From: Aliisedimentitalea scapharcae
GTDB taxonomy: Bacteria > Pseudomonadota > Alphaproteobacteria > Rhodobacterales > Rhodobacteraceae
Direction of reading: 5' to 3'
Length of the DNA: 64,000 nucleotides
Assembly (NCBI RefSeq): GCF_045277565.1
Contig: NZ_CP123584.1
Coordinates: 868,001 to 932,000, forward strand
Part shown: positions 43,835 through 52,725 of the stretch, piece after piece
Numbering within the stretch: position 1 is the first letter of the stretch
How the letters are laid out: every line of letters starts with the position of its first letter
Translations under genes and position numbers: made by a program
Notes under the pieces: generated by a model
The model's input: only the letters and a program-made list of their open reading frames with translations
Told to the model about the DNA's origin: nothing
The model's database searches: none

Positions 43835-44926
43835 ATGGGAGCATATATCCTCAGACGCCTGTTGTTGGTGATCCCGACGCTGATCGGGATCATGATCATC
43901 AACTTTGCCCTGGTGCAATTTGTCCCCGGTGGCCCGGTGGATCAGGCCATCGCACAGCTTCAGGGCGGCGGAGATGTTTTTGAAGGCTTCGCCGGGCAGG
44001 GCAATGATGTCCAGTTGGACACCCAGACCACCGCGGCCAGCGAACGCTATATCGGTGCCCGAGGCTTGCCGCCCGAGTTCATCAAAGAGCTTGAAGAACT
44101 CTATGGGCTCGACAAACCTGCGCATGAACGGTTTTTCGCCATGATGGGCAATTACATGCGTCTCGATTTTGGCGAAAGCTATTTCCGCAAGATCGAAGTA
44201 CTGGATCTGGTGTTGGAAAAAATGCCGGTGTCGATCACGCTGGGCCTGTGGTCCACGCTGATCGCCTATATCATTTCTATCCCCTTGGGCATTCGCAAGG
44301 CCGTACGCGACGGATCGCGGTTTGACACCTGGACCAGCGGCATCATCATCGCGGCGTATGCCATCCCGGGGTTTCTGTTTGCGGTGATGTTGCTGGTGCT
44401 GTTTGCTGGCGGATCCTATTGGCAAATCTTCCCGTTGCGGGGGCTGACATCGGATAATTTCGAAACGCTGTCGCTGTGGGGAAAGATCGTCGATTACCTG
44501 TGGCACATCACCCTGCCTGTTGTGGCCTCGACCATATCGGCCTTTGCCACGCTGACGCTGTTGACCAAGAATTCGTTCCTGGACGAGATCAAGAAGCAAT
44601 ATGTGATCACCGCACGTGCCAAGGGTTTGAGCGAGAGCAGGGTGCTGTATGGCCATGTATTCCGCAATGCGATGTTGATCGTGATTGCCGGGTTTCCGTC
44701 TGTGTTCATTGGTTTGTTCTTTGGCGGGTCGGTGATTATCGAAACGCTGTTCTCTCTGGATGGTCTGGGGCGGCTCGGGTTCGAAGCGGCTGTGGCGCGG
44801 GATTACCCAGTGGTCTTTGGCACGCTGTTCATGTTCGGGATCATCGGGTTGGTTGCTGGGATTCTGTCGGATCTGATGTATGTGCTGGTCGACCCGCGCA
44901 TCGACTTTGAAAAGAGGGAGGGGTAA
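43835..44926 (+). CDS. yejB: YejB-like ABC transporter permease
   Basis: 363 residues, first permease of the Yej importer. It has MGAYILRRLLLVIPTLIGIM, the YejB-typical FVPGGPVDQAIAQLQGGG and a long periplasmic insert before RLDFGESYFRKIEVLDLVLE, then VITARAKGLSESRVLYGH in the cytoplasmic coupling loop and IIETLFSLDGLGRLGFEA. It ends directly against the next start codon (TAA-ATG). Confidence 0.9.
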   Translation: MGAYILRRLLLVIPTLIGIMIINFALVQFVPGGPVDQAIAQLQGGGDVFEGFAGQGNDVQLDTQTTAASERYIGARGLPPEFIKELEELYGLDKPAHERFFAMMGNYMRLDFGESYFRKIEVLDLVLEKMPVSITLGLWSTLIAYIISIPLGIRKAVRDGSRFDTWTSGIIIAAYAIPGFLFAVMLLVLFAGGSYWQIFPLRGLTSDNFETLSLWGKIVDYLWHITLPVVASTISAFATLTLLTKNSFLDEIKKQYVITARAKGLSESRVLYGHVFRNAMLIVIAGFPSVFIGLFFGGSVIIETLFSLDGLGRLGFEAAVARDYPVVFGTLFMFGIIGLVAGILSDLMYVLVDPRIDFEKREG

Positions 44927-46039
44927 ATGGCGCTCTCTCCGATTGCCAAACGCCGCTGGCGCAATTTCCGACGCAATGGGCGGGCGTATTGGTCGCTGAT
45001 CATATTCACCGTGCTGTTCACCATTTCGCTGTTTGCCGAATTCATCGCCAACGACAAACCGATCCTGGTCAGCTATCGCGGTGAGTTGCGAATGCCGGTG
45101 TTCAACTTTTACCCTGAAACGGCCTTTGGCGGTGATTTCCAGACCGAAGCGAAATACAGCGACCCCGAGGTGAAATGCCTGATCGCAACCGGTGGGGTTG
45201 AGGAATGTTTGTACGAACCCGAAGAGGTCATGCAGGGCGTCACCGATGGGACCTATTCCGACGGCGTCCAAGGCTATCAAAAGGGTTGGGCCATCTGGCC
45301 GGTCATTCCGTATTCCTACAAAACCTCCGTAGATCGACCCGGCGCAGCGCCTTTGCCACCCAATGGGCAGAACTGGTTGGGCACGGATGACACCAAACGC
45401 GACGTGTTGGCGCGGGTGATCTATGGGTTCAGGCTCTCGATCTTCTTCACGCTCATCGTGACCACAGTGGCCAGCGTGATCGGCATCCTTGCCGGTGCGG
45501 TTCAGGGGTATTTCGGTGGATGGCTGGACTTGATCTTTCAACGCGTGATCGAAGTCTGGTCGGGCACGCCACAGCTTTATGTGATCATCATCATGTTCGC
45601 GGTGTTCGGGCGCAGTTTCTGGCTGCTGATCATCCTGATGATCGCCTTTGGCTGGATGTCGCTGGTCAGCGTGGTGCGGGCCGAATTCCTGCGCGCGCGC
45701 AATCTGGAATACGTTCGTGCAGCCAAGGCGCTGGGCGTGGGCAACTGGACCATCATGTTCCGCCATATGTTGCCCAATGCAATGGTCGCCACGGTGACCT
45801 TTCTGCCGTTCATCGTGACTGGCACCATCGGATCTCTGGCGGGATTGGATTTTCTGGGTTTTGGTCTGCCGCCGTCGTCACCGTCGCTGGGCCAATTGGC
45901 GCTCCAGGCGAAACAGAACCTTCAGGCACCCTGGCTGGGCTTCACCGCGTTTTTCACCTTTGCCATCATGCTGTCGCTGCTTGTCTTTGTCTTTGAAGGT
46001 GTGCGCGACGCCTTTGACCCAAGAAAGACTTTTTCATGA
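44927..46039 (+). CDS. yejE: YejE-like ABC transporter permease
   Basis: 370 residues. It has the YejE N-terminus SPIAKRRWRNFRRNGRAYWS and the YejE-specific long periplasmic insert after helix 1 (YRGELRMPVFNFYPETAFGG onward). NWLGTDDTKRDVLARVIYGF and the coupling loop YVRAAKALGVGNWTIMFRHM follow, then SPSLGQLALQAKQNLQAPW. It pairs with YejB to form the channel. The stop overlaps the yejF start by 4 nt. Confidence 0.9.
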   Translation: MALSPIAKRRWRNFRRNGRAYWSLIIFTVLFTISLFAEFIANDKPILVSYRGELRMPVFNFYPETAFGGDFQTEAKYSDPEVKCLIATGGVEECLYEPEEVMQGVTDGTYSDGVQGYQKGWAIWPVIPYSYKTSVDRPGAAPLPPNGQNWLGTDDTKRDVLARVIYGFRLSIFFTLIVTTVASVIGILAGAVQGYFGGWLDLIFQRVIEVWSGTPQLYVIIIMFAVFGRSFWLLIILMIAFGWMSLVSVVRAEFLRARNLEYVRAAKALGVGNWTIMFRHMLPNAMVATVTFLPFIVTGTIGSLAGLDFLGFGLPPSSPSLGQLALQAKQNLQAPWLGFTAFFTFAIMLSLLVFVFEGVRDAFDPRKTFS

Positions 46040-47616
46040 GCGCGCTGTTAGAGGTTAAGGACTTGCGGGTTTCGTTCCGCCAGGACGGCAGAATCACCCA
46101 GGCGGTGCGAGGCGTGTCGTTTACCGTGGGGCGGGGGGAAACCGTGGCACTGGTGGGGGAATCCGGATCAGGCAAATCGGTATCTGCCCTGTCCACTGTG
46201 TCCCTGCTGGGCGACAGTGCCATCGTTGAAGGATCGGTGACCTATGACGGTGACCAGATGATCGGAGCCAGCGAACATCGCCTGATGGAGGTGCGGGGCA
46301 ATGACATCAGCTTTATCTTTCAGGAGCCGATGACATCGTTGAATCCGCTGCACACGATTGAAAAGCAGTTGGCAGAATCGCTGGCGCTGCATCAGAGTCT
46401 GGAAGGCCAGGCCGCCCGCGCACGCATTTTGGACTTGTTGACACAGGTTGGAATTCGCGACCCGGAAACCCGGCTGGGCGCTTATCCGCATCAGCTGTCG
46501 GGGGGGCAACGCCAACGCGTGATGATTGCCATGGCGTTGGCCAACAAACCTGACATCCTGATTGCGGATGAGCCGACAACAGCGTTGGATGTCACCATTC
46601 AGGCGCAGATTCTGGACCTGCTGGCGGATCTGAAAAAACAGGAAGACATGGGCCTGCTGTTCATCACCCATGACTTGGGCATCGTGCGGCGCATCGCCGA
46701 TCGGGTCTGTGTGATGAAGGACGGTGAAATCGTCGAAGCCGGCCCCACCGAAGAGATTTTCAATAACCCGCAACACGCCTATACCCGCAAGCTGTTGGAG
46801 GCCGAACCCGGCGGTCGTCCTGATCCGGTGGCCGAATCCGCGCAGGAGATCGTGGCGACCAGGGATCTCAAGGTCTGGTTCCCAATTCAGAAGGGGTTCC
46901 TGAAGAAAACCGTCGGCCATGTAAAGGCAGTCAACCCCAGCTCAATCTCTGTGCGCCAGGGTGAAACCCTTGGCATTGTTGGAGAATCCGGATCTGGAAA
47001 AACCACCATGGCCTTGGCGATCATGCGATTGATTGCATCAGAGGGGGCGGTCACCTTTCAGGGAGATGATCTGCGTAAATGGTCCACCCGCGATCTGCGC
47101 CGTTTGCGCAAGGATATGCAGATCGTGTTCCAGGATCCGTTCGGGTCATTGTCACCACGTATGACATGTGCACAGATCATTGCCGAAGGACTGCCGATCC
47201 ATAATGTGGCCCGGGATCGCGCCCCGCGTGATTTGGTTGCCGAAGTGATGACTGAAGTTGGCTTGGATCCGGCGGCGATGGACCGCTATCCGCATGAATT
47301 CTCGGGAGGGCAGCGCCAGCGTATTGCCATTGCGCGGGCCATGATCTTGCGGCCCAAGCTGGTGGTGTTGGATGAACCGACCAGCGCGCTGGACATGACG
47401 GTGCAGGTGCAGATCGTCGATCTGTTGCGCGACCTGCAACGCCGCTATGGGTTGGCCTATCTGTTCATCAGCCATGATTTGAACGTGGTGCGGGCGATGT
47501 CGCACCAGGTGATTGTGATGAAACAGGGGGATGTTGTCGAACATGGCGACGCCGAGACCTTGTTCAAATCTCCCCGGACGGATTATACGAGAACGCTGTT
47601 GCAGGCTCTGGTGTAG
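46036..47616 (+). CDS. yejF: YejF-like ABC transporter, two fused ATPase domains
   Basis: 526 residues. Domain 1: Walker A GESGSGKSVSALST near 42, LSGGQRQRVMIAMAL and LIADEPTTALDVTIQ. Domain 2: GESGSGKTTMALAI near 321, FSGGQRQRIAIARAM and VLDEPTSALDMTVQ. Both domains look catalytically intact. It energises the Yej importer and is the last gene of the four-gene operon. Confidence 0.92.
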   Translation: MSALLEVKDLRVSFRQDGRITQAVRGVSFTVGRGETVALVGESGSGKSVSALSTVSLLGDSAIVEGSVTYDGDQMIGASEHRLMEVRGNDISFIFQEPMTSLNPLHTIEKQLAESLALHQSLEGQAARARILDLLTQVGIRDPETRLGAYPHQLSGGQRQRVMIAMALANKPDILIADEPTTALDVTIQAQILDLLADLKKQEDMGLLFITHDLGIVRRIADRVCVMKDGEIVEAGPTEEIFNNPQHAYTRKLLEAEPGGRPDPVAESAQEIVATRDLKVWFPIQKGFLKKTVGHVKAVNPSSISVRQGETLGIVGESGSGKTTMALAIMRLIASEGAVTFQGDDLRKWSTRDLRRLRKDMQIVFQDPFGSLSPRMTCAQIIAEGLPIHNVARDRAPRDLVAEVMTEVGLDPAAMDRYPHEFSGGQRQRIAIARAMILRPKLVVLDEPTSALDMTVQVQIVDLLRDLQRRYGLAYLFISHDLNVVRAMSHQVIVMKQGDVVEHGDAETLFKSPRTDYTRTLLQALV

Positions 47617-47753
47617 CCGCGGATCCCAATGCTCGGTCTTCGAGAGGGCATTGCGATTCCATACCTCAAACCAGTCGGTTATCGTTTCCAAGCGATGAAG
47701 AAGTAGGCTTCTCCTTACTGTCTTCGCACCGCCCCGTTGTCTAGGGTAGGGGC

Positions 47754-48494
47754 ATGTTGAATACGTCAATTGACCTTCTGGACAGATTCTCTGCGGTGCA
47801 AACGCCGGAAGACCGCTGGAAAATCGCCAACGAAGTTTTCGCGGAATTGGGTGGATGCGGGTTGACCTATGCCATGGTTGATGTTCGCAATCTGATCCCT
47901 CATTGGGTGCAAAGTTCACTGAGCGAGGAATGGTTGTCGGAATATGTCGAACAGGACTACCATAGGGTGGATCCGTTTCTTTTGGACATGCGCCGCGAAC
48001 CTATTGGCAGTCTGGCTATCGGAGGCAGCCTGAGCCGCGACACCGCACCATCGGAAAAGGCGTTGCAGCTGAATTGGGGGTTTCGCGACGCGGGGTATAC
48101 GTTGATGCGATCGAACCTATTTGCTGGCGATGCCAGCCATAGCCGAAAATGCGTGACCTTTTGCACGACCGAAGATGTGTCACATTTTGGCGAAGATCAG
48201 GTCAGAAAGATTCGCCAAGCTTCTACAATGGTTGCTGCTTTTGTTACGCCACTGGCAAGTTCCAAGGATGATGTGATTTCCAAAGGAATCCGCCACAAGA
48301 AGCTGAGCGGGCGAGAGCGTCAAATTCTGGCCGAGCTGGCCAATGGAAATCAGAATACCCAGATCGCGCACGACCTGGGCATTGCCGAGGTGACAGTGCG
48401 CAAGACGCTATTGTCGGCACGGGAGAAGTTGGGAGCAAGTACCCGCGAAGAAGCTTTGGCGATCGCAGTGCGTCTGGGAATATTAAGCCTCTAG
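47754..48494 (+). CDS. LuxR-family autoinducer-binding regulator (solo)
   Basis: 246 residues. The N-terminal autoinducer-binding domain has DLLDRFSAVQTPEDRWKIAN, IPHWVQSSLSEEWLSEYVEQ and the conserved YHRVDPFLLDMR region. The C-terminal GerE helix-turn-helix reads KLSGRERQILAELANGNQNT onward with IAEVTVRKTLLSAREKLGAS. No luxI-type synthase gene is in the window, so it is either a solo receptor for foreign or distantly encoded acyl-homoserine lactones or binds another ligand. It has its own promoter region after yejF (138-bp gap). Confidence 0.88.
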   Translation: MLNTSIDLLDRFSAVQTPEDRWKIANEVFAELGGCGLTYAMVDVRNLIPHWVQSSLSEEWLSEYVEQDYHRVDPFLLDMRREPIGSLAIGGSLSRDTAPSEKALQLNWGFRDAGYTLMRSNLFAGDASHSRKCVTFCTTEDVSHFGEDQVRKIRQASTMVAAFVTPLASSKDDVISKGIRHKKLSGRERQILAELANGNQNTQIAHDLGIAEVTVRKTLLSAREKLGASTREEALAIAVRLGILSL

Positions 48495-48659
48495 GCGGAT
48501 CAAAAAAGTGACCGGAGCTCACGGACCCCGGCCACTCTGATCAAAAGTGATTGTTTGCTAAATCCAAGACGATCCGGTGTTTATTGCCCCAATTGGGATG
48601 GCGGAACGTACAACCGAGTGGTCTTTCGCGCTCAAGGATAATCCTGAACTTGAACAAGA

Positions 48660-48691
48660 AAAGCCACCTATCGAATTCGATAGGTGGCTTT
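48660..48691. terminator. Bidirectional terminator between luxR solo and hemN
   Basis: A perfect 32-base palindrome with arms AAAGCCACCTATCGAA and TTCGATAGGTGGCTTT. The T-rich end on one strand and A-rich start on the other allow termination from both sides of the convergent genes. Confidence 0.88.
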
Positions 48692-48713
48692 GAGATTTCG
48701 TTGCTATGCAGCC

Positions 48714-50069
48714 TTAGATCGCCGAACTGTGACCGGCCTTGCTTAGGTCATAGGCATCAAAGGACCGTGCGATCATCCGCGTCAAGGGACGAGACGACAT
48801 CGGTACGGACAATCCTTCAGGCGTGACCCGCAGCATGTTCGGGAATTCACGGTCTACATTGCTGAACATCGCGGCCAGCTTTTCGGCGGAGATGTCAAAG
48901 GTGCTCAGAATTTCCTGCGAATCAATCCGGAAATCACACATCAGCGCTTCGATCAGGCGGGACCGCAGTTTGTCTTCGCCTTGAAAAACATGACCACGAG
49001 AGGTCGAAAAACGGCCTTCGCGGATGGCTTTGGTGTGGGCCGATGTCGCCGGGGCGTTCTGCGCGTATCCTTGGGGGAATCGTGCGATCGAGGATGCGCC
49101 AACTGCCAGCAGGACGTCGGACTGATCGTCTGTGTACCCCTGAAAATTGCGCTTTAGATTGCCCGCCTTTTGCGCAATGGTCAGGCCGTCTTCCTGGGTT
49201 GCAAAGTGGTCGATGCCAATTTCGGCATACCCATCCCAGGTGAACAACTTGCGGGCGGTTTCAAACAGATCCAGACGCGCTTCGGGCGTAGGGAGCGCCT
49301 CGGACGGGATCATGGTCTGGCGCCTGGCCATCCACGGCACATGCGCGTAGCCGTACAGGGCGACACGATCCGGATTCAGCGACAAAAGCTTTTGGACGCT
49401 TTCTGTCATCCGGGCCTGTGTCTGATGCGGCAGGCCGAACAGGATGTCGGCGTTCAGGCTGTAAATCCCGCGGGCGCGGATTTTTTCGACGGCCTCGCGG
49501 GTGATGTCGAATCCTTGAATGCGGCCAATGGTCTGCTGGATCTCGTCGTCGAAGTCCTGCACCCCGATAGAGGCACGGTTCATCCCCGCTGCGGCCAACG
49601 CATCCAGGCGGGCGTCGTCGATTTCATTGGGATCGATTTCAACGGAAAACTCGGCGTCAGGAGCAAGTGGAGCGACTTCTCTGATAGCCTGCGCCAAATC
49701 TGTCATCATGTCCGGGGCCAGCAGGGTCGGTGTACCTCCCCCCCAGTGCAGTCTGGACAATGAGACGTCTTCGGGCAGATGTTGCCCCAACAAGGTCAGT
49801 TCGGCTTTCAGCACTTCCAGATATGCCCGCACCGGAGCGTCGCTTTGGGTGCCTTGGGTCCGGCAGGCGCAGAACCAGCACAAACGCCGACAAAACGGGA
49901 CGTGAACATATAGCGAAACCTGGGAGCCAGGAGTGATCTGGCTGATCCAGTCGGCATACAGGTCGGGACCCACATCGTTGTGGAAATGCGGTGCCGTTGG
50001 GTAACTTGTGTACCGCGGCACTTTGGCATCGAATAAACCGAGCTTGGCCAATTGTGATTTCTGTGTCAT
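48714..50069 (-). CDS. hemN: Oxygen-independent coproporphyrinogen III oxidase
   Basis: 451 residues, radical-SAM enzyme. The cluster motif CRRLCWFCAC (C60, C64, C67) is followed by the HWGGGTPTLL SAM-binding loop, EIDPNEIDDARLDALAAAGM, GIQ-type SIGVQDFDDEIQQTIGRIQ, and the HemN C-terminal domain (LIEALMCDFRID). It turns coproporphyrinogen III into protoporphyrinogen IX without oxygen, supplying heme when air is scarce. It is divergent from fnrL with an FNR box between, matching the known rhodobacterial hemN-fnrL arrangement. Confidence 0.94.
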   Translation of the reverse strand: MTQKSQLAKLGLFDAKVPRYTSYPTAPHFHNDVGPDLYADWISQITPGSQVSLYVHVPFCRRLCWFCACRTQGTQSDAPVRAYLEVLKAELTLLGQHLPEDVSLSRLHWGGGTPTLLAPDMMTDLAQAIREVAPLAPDAEFSVEIDPNEIDDARLDALAAAGMNRASIGVQDFDDEIQQTIGRIQGFDITREAVEKIRARGIYSLNADILFGLPHQTQARMTESVQKLLSLNPDRVALYGYAHVPWMARRQTMIPSEALPTPEARLDLFETARKLFTWDGYAEIGIDHFATQEDGLTIAQKAGNLKRNFQGYTDDQSDVLLAVGASSIARFPQGYAQNAPATSAHTKAIREGRFSTSRGHVFQGEDKLRSRLIEALMCDFRIDSQEILSTFDISAEKLAAMFSNVDREFPNMLRVTPEGLSVPMSSRPLTRMIARSFDAYDLSKAGHSSAI

Positions 50070-50104
50070 GGCGCTACCCTATAAAGCGCCTTCTCGGCTT
50101 ATCC

Positions 50105-50118
50105 TTGACCCAGATCAA
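50105..50118. promoter_or_regulatory. FNR box between hemN and fnrL
   Basis: TTGACCCAGATCAA fits TTGAT/C-N4-ATCAA with one half-site base changed. It lies 13 bases before the fnrL ATG, which suggests negative autoregulation of fnrL, and 36 bases before the hemN ATG on the other strand. Confidence 0.85.
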
Positions 50119-50130
50119 TTGGGACCGCTA

Positions 50131-50874
50131 ATGAACGCCCCTAGTTTTAATGTGCACATCAAATGTGGGGATTGTCCCATTCGTCATCGCGCCGTTTGTG
50201 CCCGATGCGATACGGATGAACTCGAAGCATTGGAAGAGATCAAGTACTACCGTACGTATGAGGCGGGGCAGACTGTTATCTGGTCTGGAGACAAAATGAA
50301 CTTTGTCGGTTCTGTCGTATCCGGAATCGCAACTTTGACCCAAACCATGGAAGATGGTCGGACGCAGATGGTCGGCCTGTTGCTGCCATCGGATTTTGTG
50401 GGCCGACCTGGACGTGACGGTGCAGCATATGATGTTGTTGCCAAAACAGACCTGACCATGTGTTGCTTTCGCAAGAAGCCGTTCGAAGATCTGATGGGCC
50501 GCACCCCACACATCGCGCATCGTCTTCTGGAAATGACGTTGGACGAATTGGATGCAGCGCGGGAATGGATGCTGGTTCTGGGACGCAAAACGGCCCGGGA
50601 AAAAATCGCATCCTTGCTGGCGATCGTCGCACGGCGTGACGCATCGCTCAGCCCCGGTGGACCGACGGATCGGATCGTGTTTGATTTGCCACTGACACGC
50701 GAAGCCATGGCAGACTACCTGGGTCTGACCCTTGAGACGGTCAGTCGACAGATGTCGGCATTGAAAAAGGACGGCGTGATCCAGCTGGAAGGCAAACGTC
50801 ACGTCACCGTGCCCGATATGAGTATTCTAATGGATGAGGCGGGCGATGACAGCGACGGCGGCTATCTCGTTTAA
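50131..50874 (+). CDS. fnrL: Oxygen-responsive Crp/Fnr regulator FnrL
   Basis: 247 residues from ATG 50131. The N-terminal cysteines in KCGDCPIRHRAVCARC (C12, C15, C23, C26) together with a Cys in LTMCCFRK can hold a 4Fe-4S cluster. Then come a cNMP-type beta-roll, a dimerisation helix (LLEMTLDELDAAREWMLVLG), and a Crp helix-turn-helix with LTREAMADYLGLTLETVSRQ. It should activate the FNR-box genes seen here (ccoNOQP, ccoGHIS and probably hemN, uspA) at low oxygen. Confidence 0.94.
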   Translation: MNAPSFNVHIKCGDCPIRHRAVCARCDTDELEALEEIKYYRTYEAGQTVIWSGDKMNFVGSVVSGIATLTQTMEDGRTQMVGLLLPSDFVGRPGRDGAAYDVVAKTDLTMCCFRKKPFEDLMGRTPHIAHRLLEMTLDELDAAREWMLVLGRKTAREKIASLLAIVARRDASLSPGGPTDRIVFDLPLTREAMADYLGLTLETVSRQMSALKKDGVIQLEGKRHVTVPDMSILMDEAGDDSDGGYLV

Positions 50875-50945
50875 GTCGTCTGCATTGCCTGTTCTTTCTT
50901 CTTGTCGACAGATTGTGCCAAACAATGCCCGCGGAGCTCCCGTCC

Positions 50946-50976
50946 GTAGCCGCTGCTTTTAAAAAGCAACGGCTAC
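50946..50976. terminator. Bidirectional terminator between fnrL and cytochrome P460-type gene
   Basis: GTAGCCGCTGCTTTT and AAAAGCAACGGCTAC form a 15-bp stem with one mismatch between two convergent genes. Confidence 0.8.
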
Positions 50977-51025
50977 AGTTGGGCCGGGCATTGCCCGGGC
51001 AGTGCCCGGACAATGCAGCGGTTGA

Positions 51026-51631
51026 TCAGTTGGGGTTTGCCGCGCTCAAAACCGGGTAAAATTGGGTAAAGACAAAATCAGTGTCGGCGTTGGCTTCGTG
51101 GCAGGCATTGCAACTGTCTGTGGGAAAGGCCTGTGCTATCGTTGCATAGGGTTCGCCGTCGTGGCCAAACGAGAAATATGCCCAACCTCCGGGTTCCTCA
51201 GCATAGCGAACGGTGTCTTTGACGGTCAGCTCCAGCCCGACGAAGTCCCCTTGAAAATAGCCGACCCCGGACACTTCCGAACTCGCTCCTGTCGCGGGGT
51301 CAGTCGTGTCGTTTGTGCGGATTGTCACCAGTTCCTTGGCAATTTGGGTGCCATCCGCCCATGTCCCGGTCGCGGACCAGTGTTCAAAAGCGCTGGGTTC
51401 AACGTAAACATTGTGAAATTCCGGAAACGGTGCAGAGCCTCCATTCAGCGTGTTGGGCGTGAGCGGTGCGCCGACAAAAACCCACGTGCGATAATCCTGG
51501 GGGACATGGACCGCGCCATCCGCTTGGAAGGTCGCCGTGTTGATCGACGGGCTCTGTGCAACCACAGCGCCGACGGTCAATGCGGTCAGGGCCAATCCAG
51601 CCAGAACATGGGTCGAGGTTTTGATAATCAT
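51026..51631 (-). CDS. Cytochrome P460-family c-type heme protein, exported
   Basis: 201 residues from ATG 51631 with a signal peptide (MIIKTSTHVLAGLALTALTV, cleavage after VVA-Q). The mature domain has QDYRTWVFVGAPLTPNTLN, FPEFHNVYVEP, and the C-terminal heme site SCNACHEANADTDFVFTQFY. This is the pattern of cytochrome P460 and the P460-related proteins linked to hydroxylamine or nitric-oxide handling. The P460 cross-linking lysine cannot be confirmed by eye. It is divergent from a LysR gene, which probably controls it. Confidence 0.87.
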   Translation of the reverse strand: MIIKTSTHVLAGLALTALTVGAVVAQSPSINTATFQADGAVHVPQDYRTWVFVGAPLTPNTLNGGSAPFPEFHNVYVEPSAFEHWSATGTWADGTQIAKELVTIRTNDTTDPATGASSEVSGVGYFQGDFVGLELTVKDTVRYAEEPGGWAYFSFGHDGEPYATIAQAFPTDSCNACHEANADTDFVFTQFYPVLSAANPN

Positions 51632-51691
51632 GACGTCATCCTTGCGTGTTTGGGTGTTCCAAGTAGCTAGGTAGCTGGCATCCCGCTTTGT

Positions 51692-51708
51692 GTTATGGTT
51701 TCCATAAC
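51692..51708. promoter_or_regulatory. Inverted repeat between P460 gene and LysR gene, likely LysR operator
   Basis: GTTATGGTTTCCATAAC: 7-base arms GTTATGG and CCATAAC around TTT, with the T-N11-A core typical of LysR sites. It sits 61 bases before the P460 ATG on the other strand and 45 bases before the LysR ATG. Confidence 0.7.
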
Positions 51709-51753
51709 GCAGGCGGGCAGGGAACCGGTATAGACACCGCCCAGGAGGCCCAT

Positions 51754-52641
51754 ATGGACATACGACGCGTTCGCCAGTTCCTGATGCTGGTCGAAACTCT
51801 GAACTTCTCCGAAGCGGCCCGCCGCTGTGGGGTGTCTCAACCTGCGCTGAGCAAATCAGTGCAAAAGCTGGAAGAGGAATTCGGAGGCACCTTGGTGCGC
51901 CGAGAGGGGCGTCTGACGCATCTGACCCATCTGGGGCACACCATGGCGCAACATCTCGCCGAAGTAGAGCGCGCGTCAGCTGCCGCCGAGTCGGCGGCCA
52001 AACGGTTGAGCAGCGGACAGGTTCAACCGCTGGCGATCGCGGTGATGTGTACGGTCGGGCCGTATCAGCTTTCTCCCTTTTTTCATGAGTTCCAAGTTTC
52101 GCATCCGGATGTGGAAGTGTCGCTGCATGATGTGTCCGCAGGCCGGATTGGGGATGATCTGCTGAGCGGTCGGGTTGACCTGGCAATTCTGGGTGCGCCC
52201 GTAGCGGAATCCGATAGATTGCGCCACACGCCGCTCTATTCCGAGAACATGGTCATGGCGTGTGCGGATGATCATCCTTATGCAAATCGGACGTCGGTGA
52301 CGCTTCAGGATCTGTCACGCCAGCCGTACCTGGATCGTCTGCACTGTGAATTTCGCGACACATTCATGGCCGCTGCGTTGCGCGAGAACGTACCGCTGCA
52401 GGTTTCTCTGCGCAGTGAACGGGAAGACTGGATTCAGTTTTTGGTCAAGACAGGCAGGGGCGTTACGATACTGCCTGAACATTCCGTCGTGCTAGGCGGG
52501 ATTTCGACGGTGCCGTTGGACCGTGAAGACGCGCGGCGCAATGTGATGTTGGCGGTCGCGACCGGGCGGGAAGACAACCCGGCGGTACGCGATGCGGTGG
52601 CCATGGCCCGGCGTCGCGATTGGATTGCCGGGAGCAGCTGA
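51754..52641 (+). CDS. LysR-family transcriptional regulator
   Basis: 295 residues from ATG 51754 with CAGGAGG upstream. The N-terminal helix-turn-helix reads MDIRRVRQFLMLVETLNFSE with CGVSQPALSKSVQKLEEEFG. The substrate domain follows (about 90-290), with VMCTVGPYQLSPFFHEF and TGRGVTILPEHSVV. It is divergent from the P460-type cytochrome and likely regulates it together with itself through the inverted repeat between them. The inducer is unknown. Confidence 0.9.
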   Translation: MDIRRVRQFLMLVETLNFSEAARRCGVSQPALSKSVQKLEEEFGGTLVRREGRLTHLTHLGHTMAQHLAEVERASAAAESAAKRLSSGQVQPLAIAVMCTVGPYQLSPFFHEFQVSHPDVEVSLHDVSAGRIGDDLLSGRVDLAILGAPVAESDRLRHTPLYSENMVMACADDHPYANRTSVTLQDLSRQPYLDRLHCEFRDTFMAAALRENVPLQVSLRSEREDWIQFLVKTGRGVTILPEHSVVLGGISTVPLDREDARRNVMLAVATGREDNPAVRDAVAMARRRDWIAGSS

Positions 52642-52667
52642 AACGGACTTTTGAGCCCATCGCCGAT

Positions 52668-52689
52668 CAAGCCGCTTTCAAGCGGCTTG
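52668..52689. terminator. Terminator hairpin between LysR and uspA genes
   Basis: CAAGCCGCTT and AAGCGGCTTG form a perfect 10-bp stem with a TC loop between two convergent genes. T runs are short, so efficiency is uncertain. Confidence 0.65.
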
Positions 52690-52725
52690 AAGCGTGCGCG
52701 GGTAGGACGGCAGTTACGATGCCGA

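Noticed and set aside
43532..45766. 744-codon frame on the minus strand opposite the yej genes
   Set aside because: Asp/His/Gln-rich sequence typical of a reading frame antisense to GC-rich membrane protein genes; no domain.
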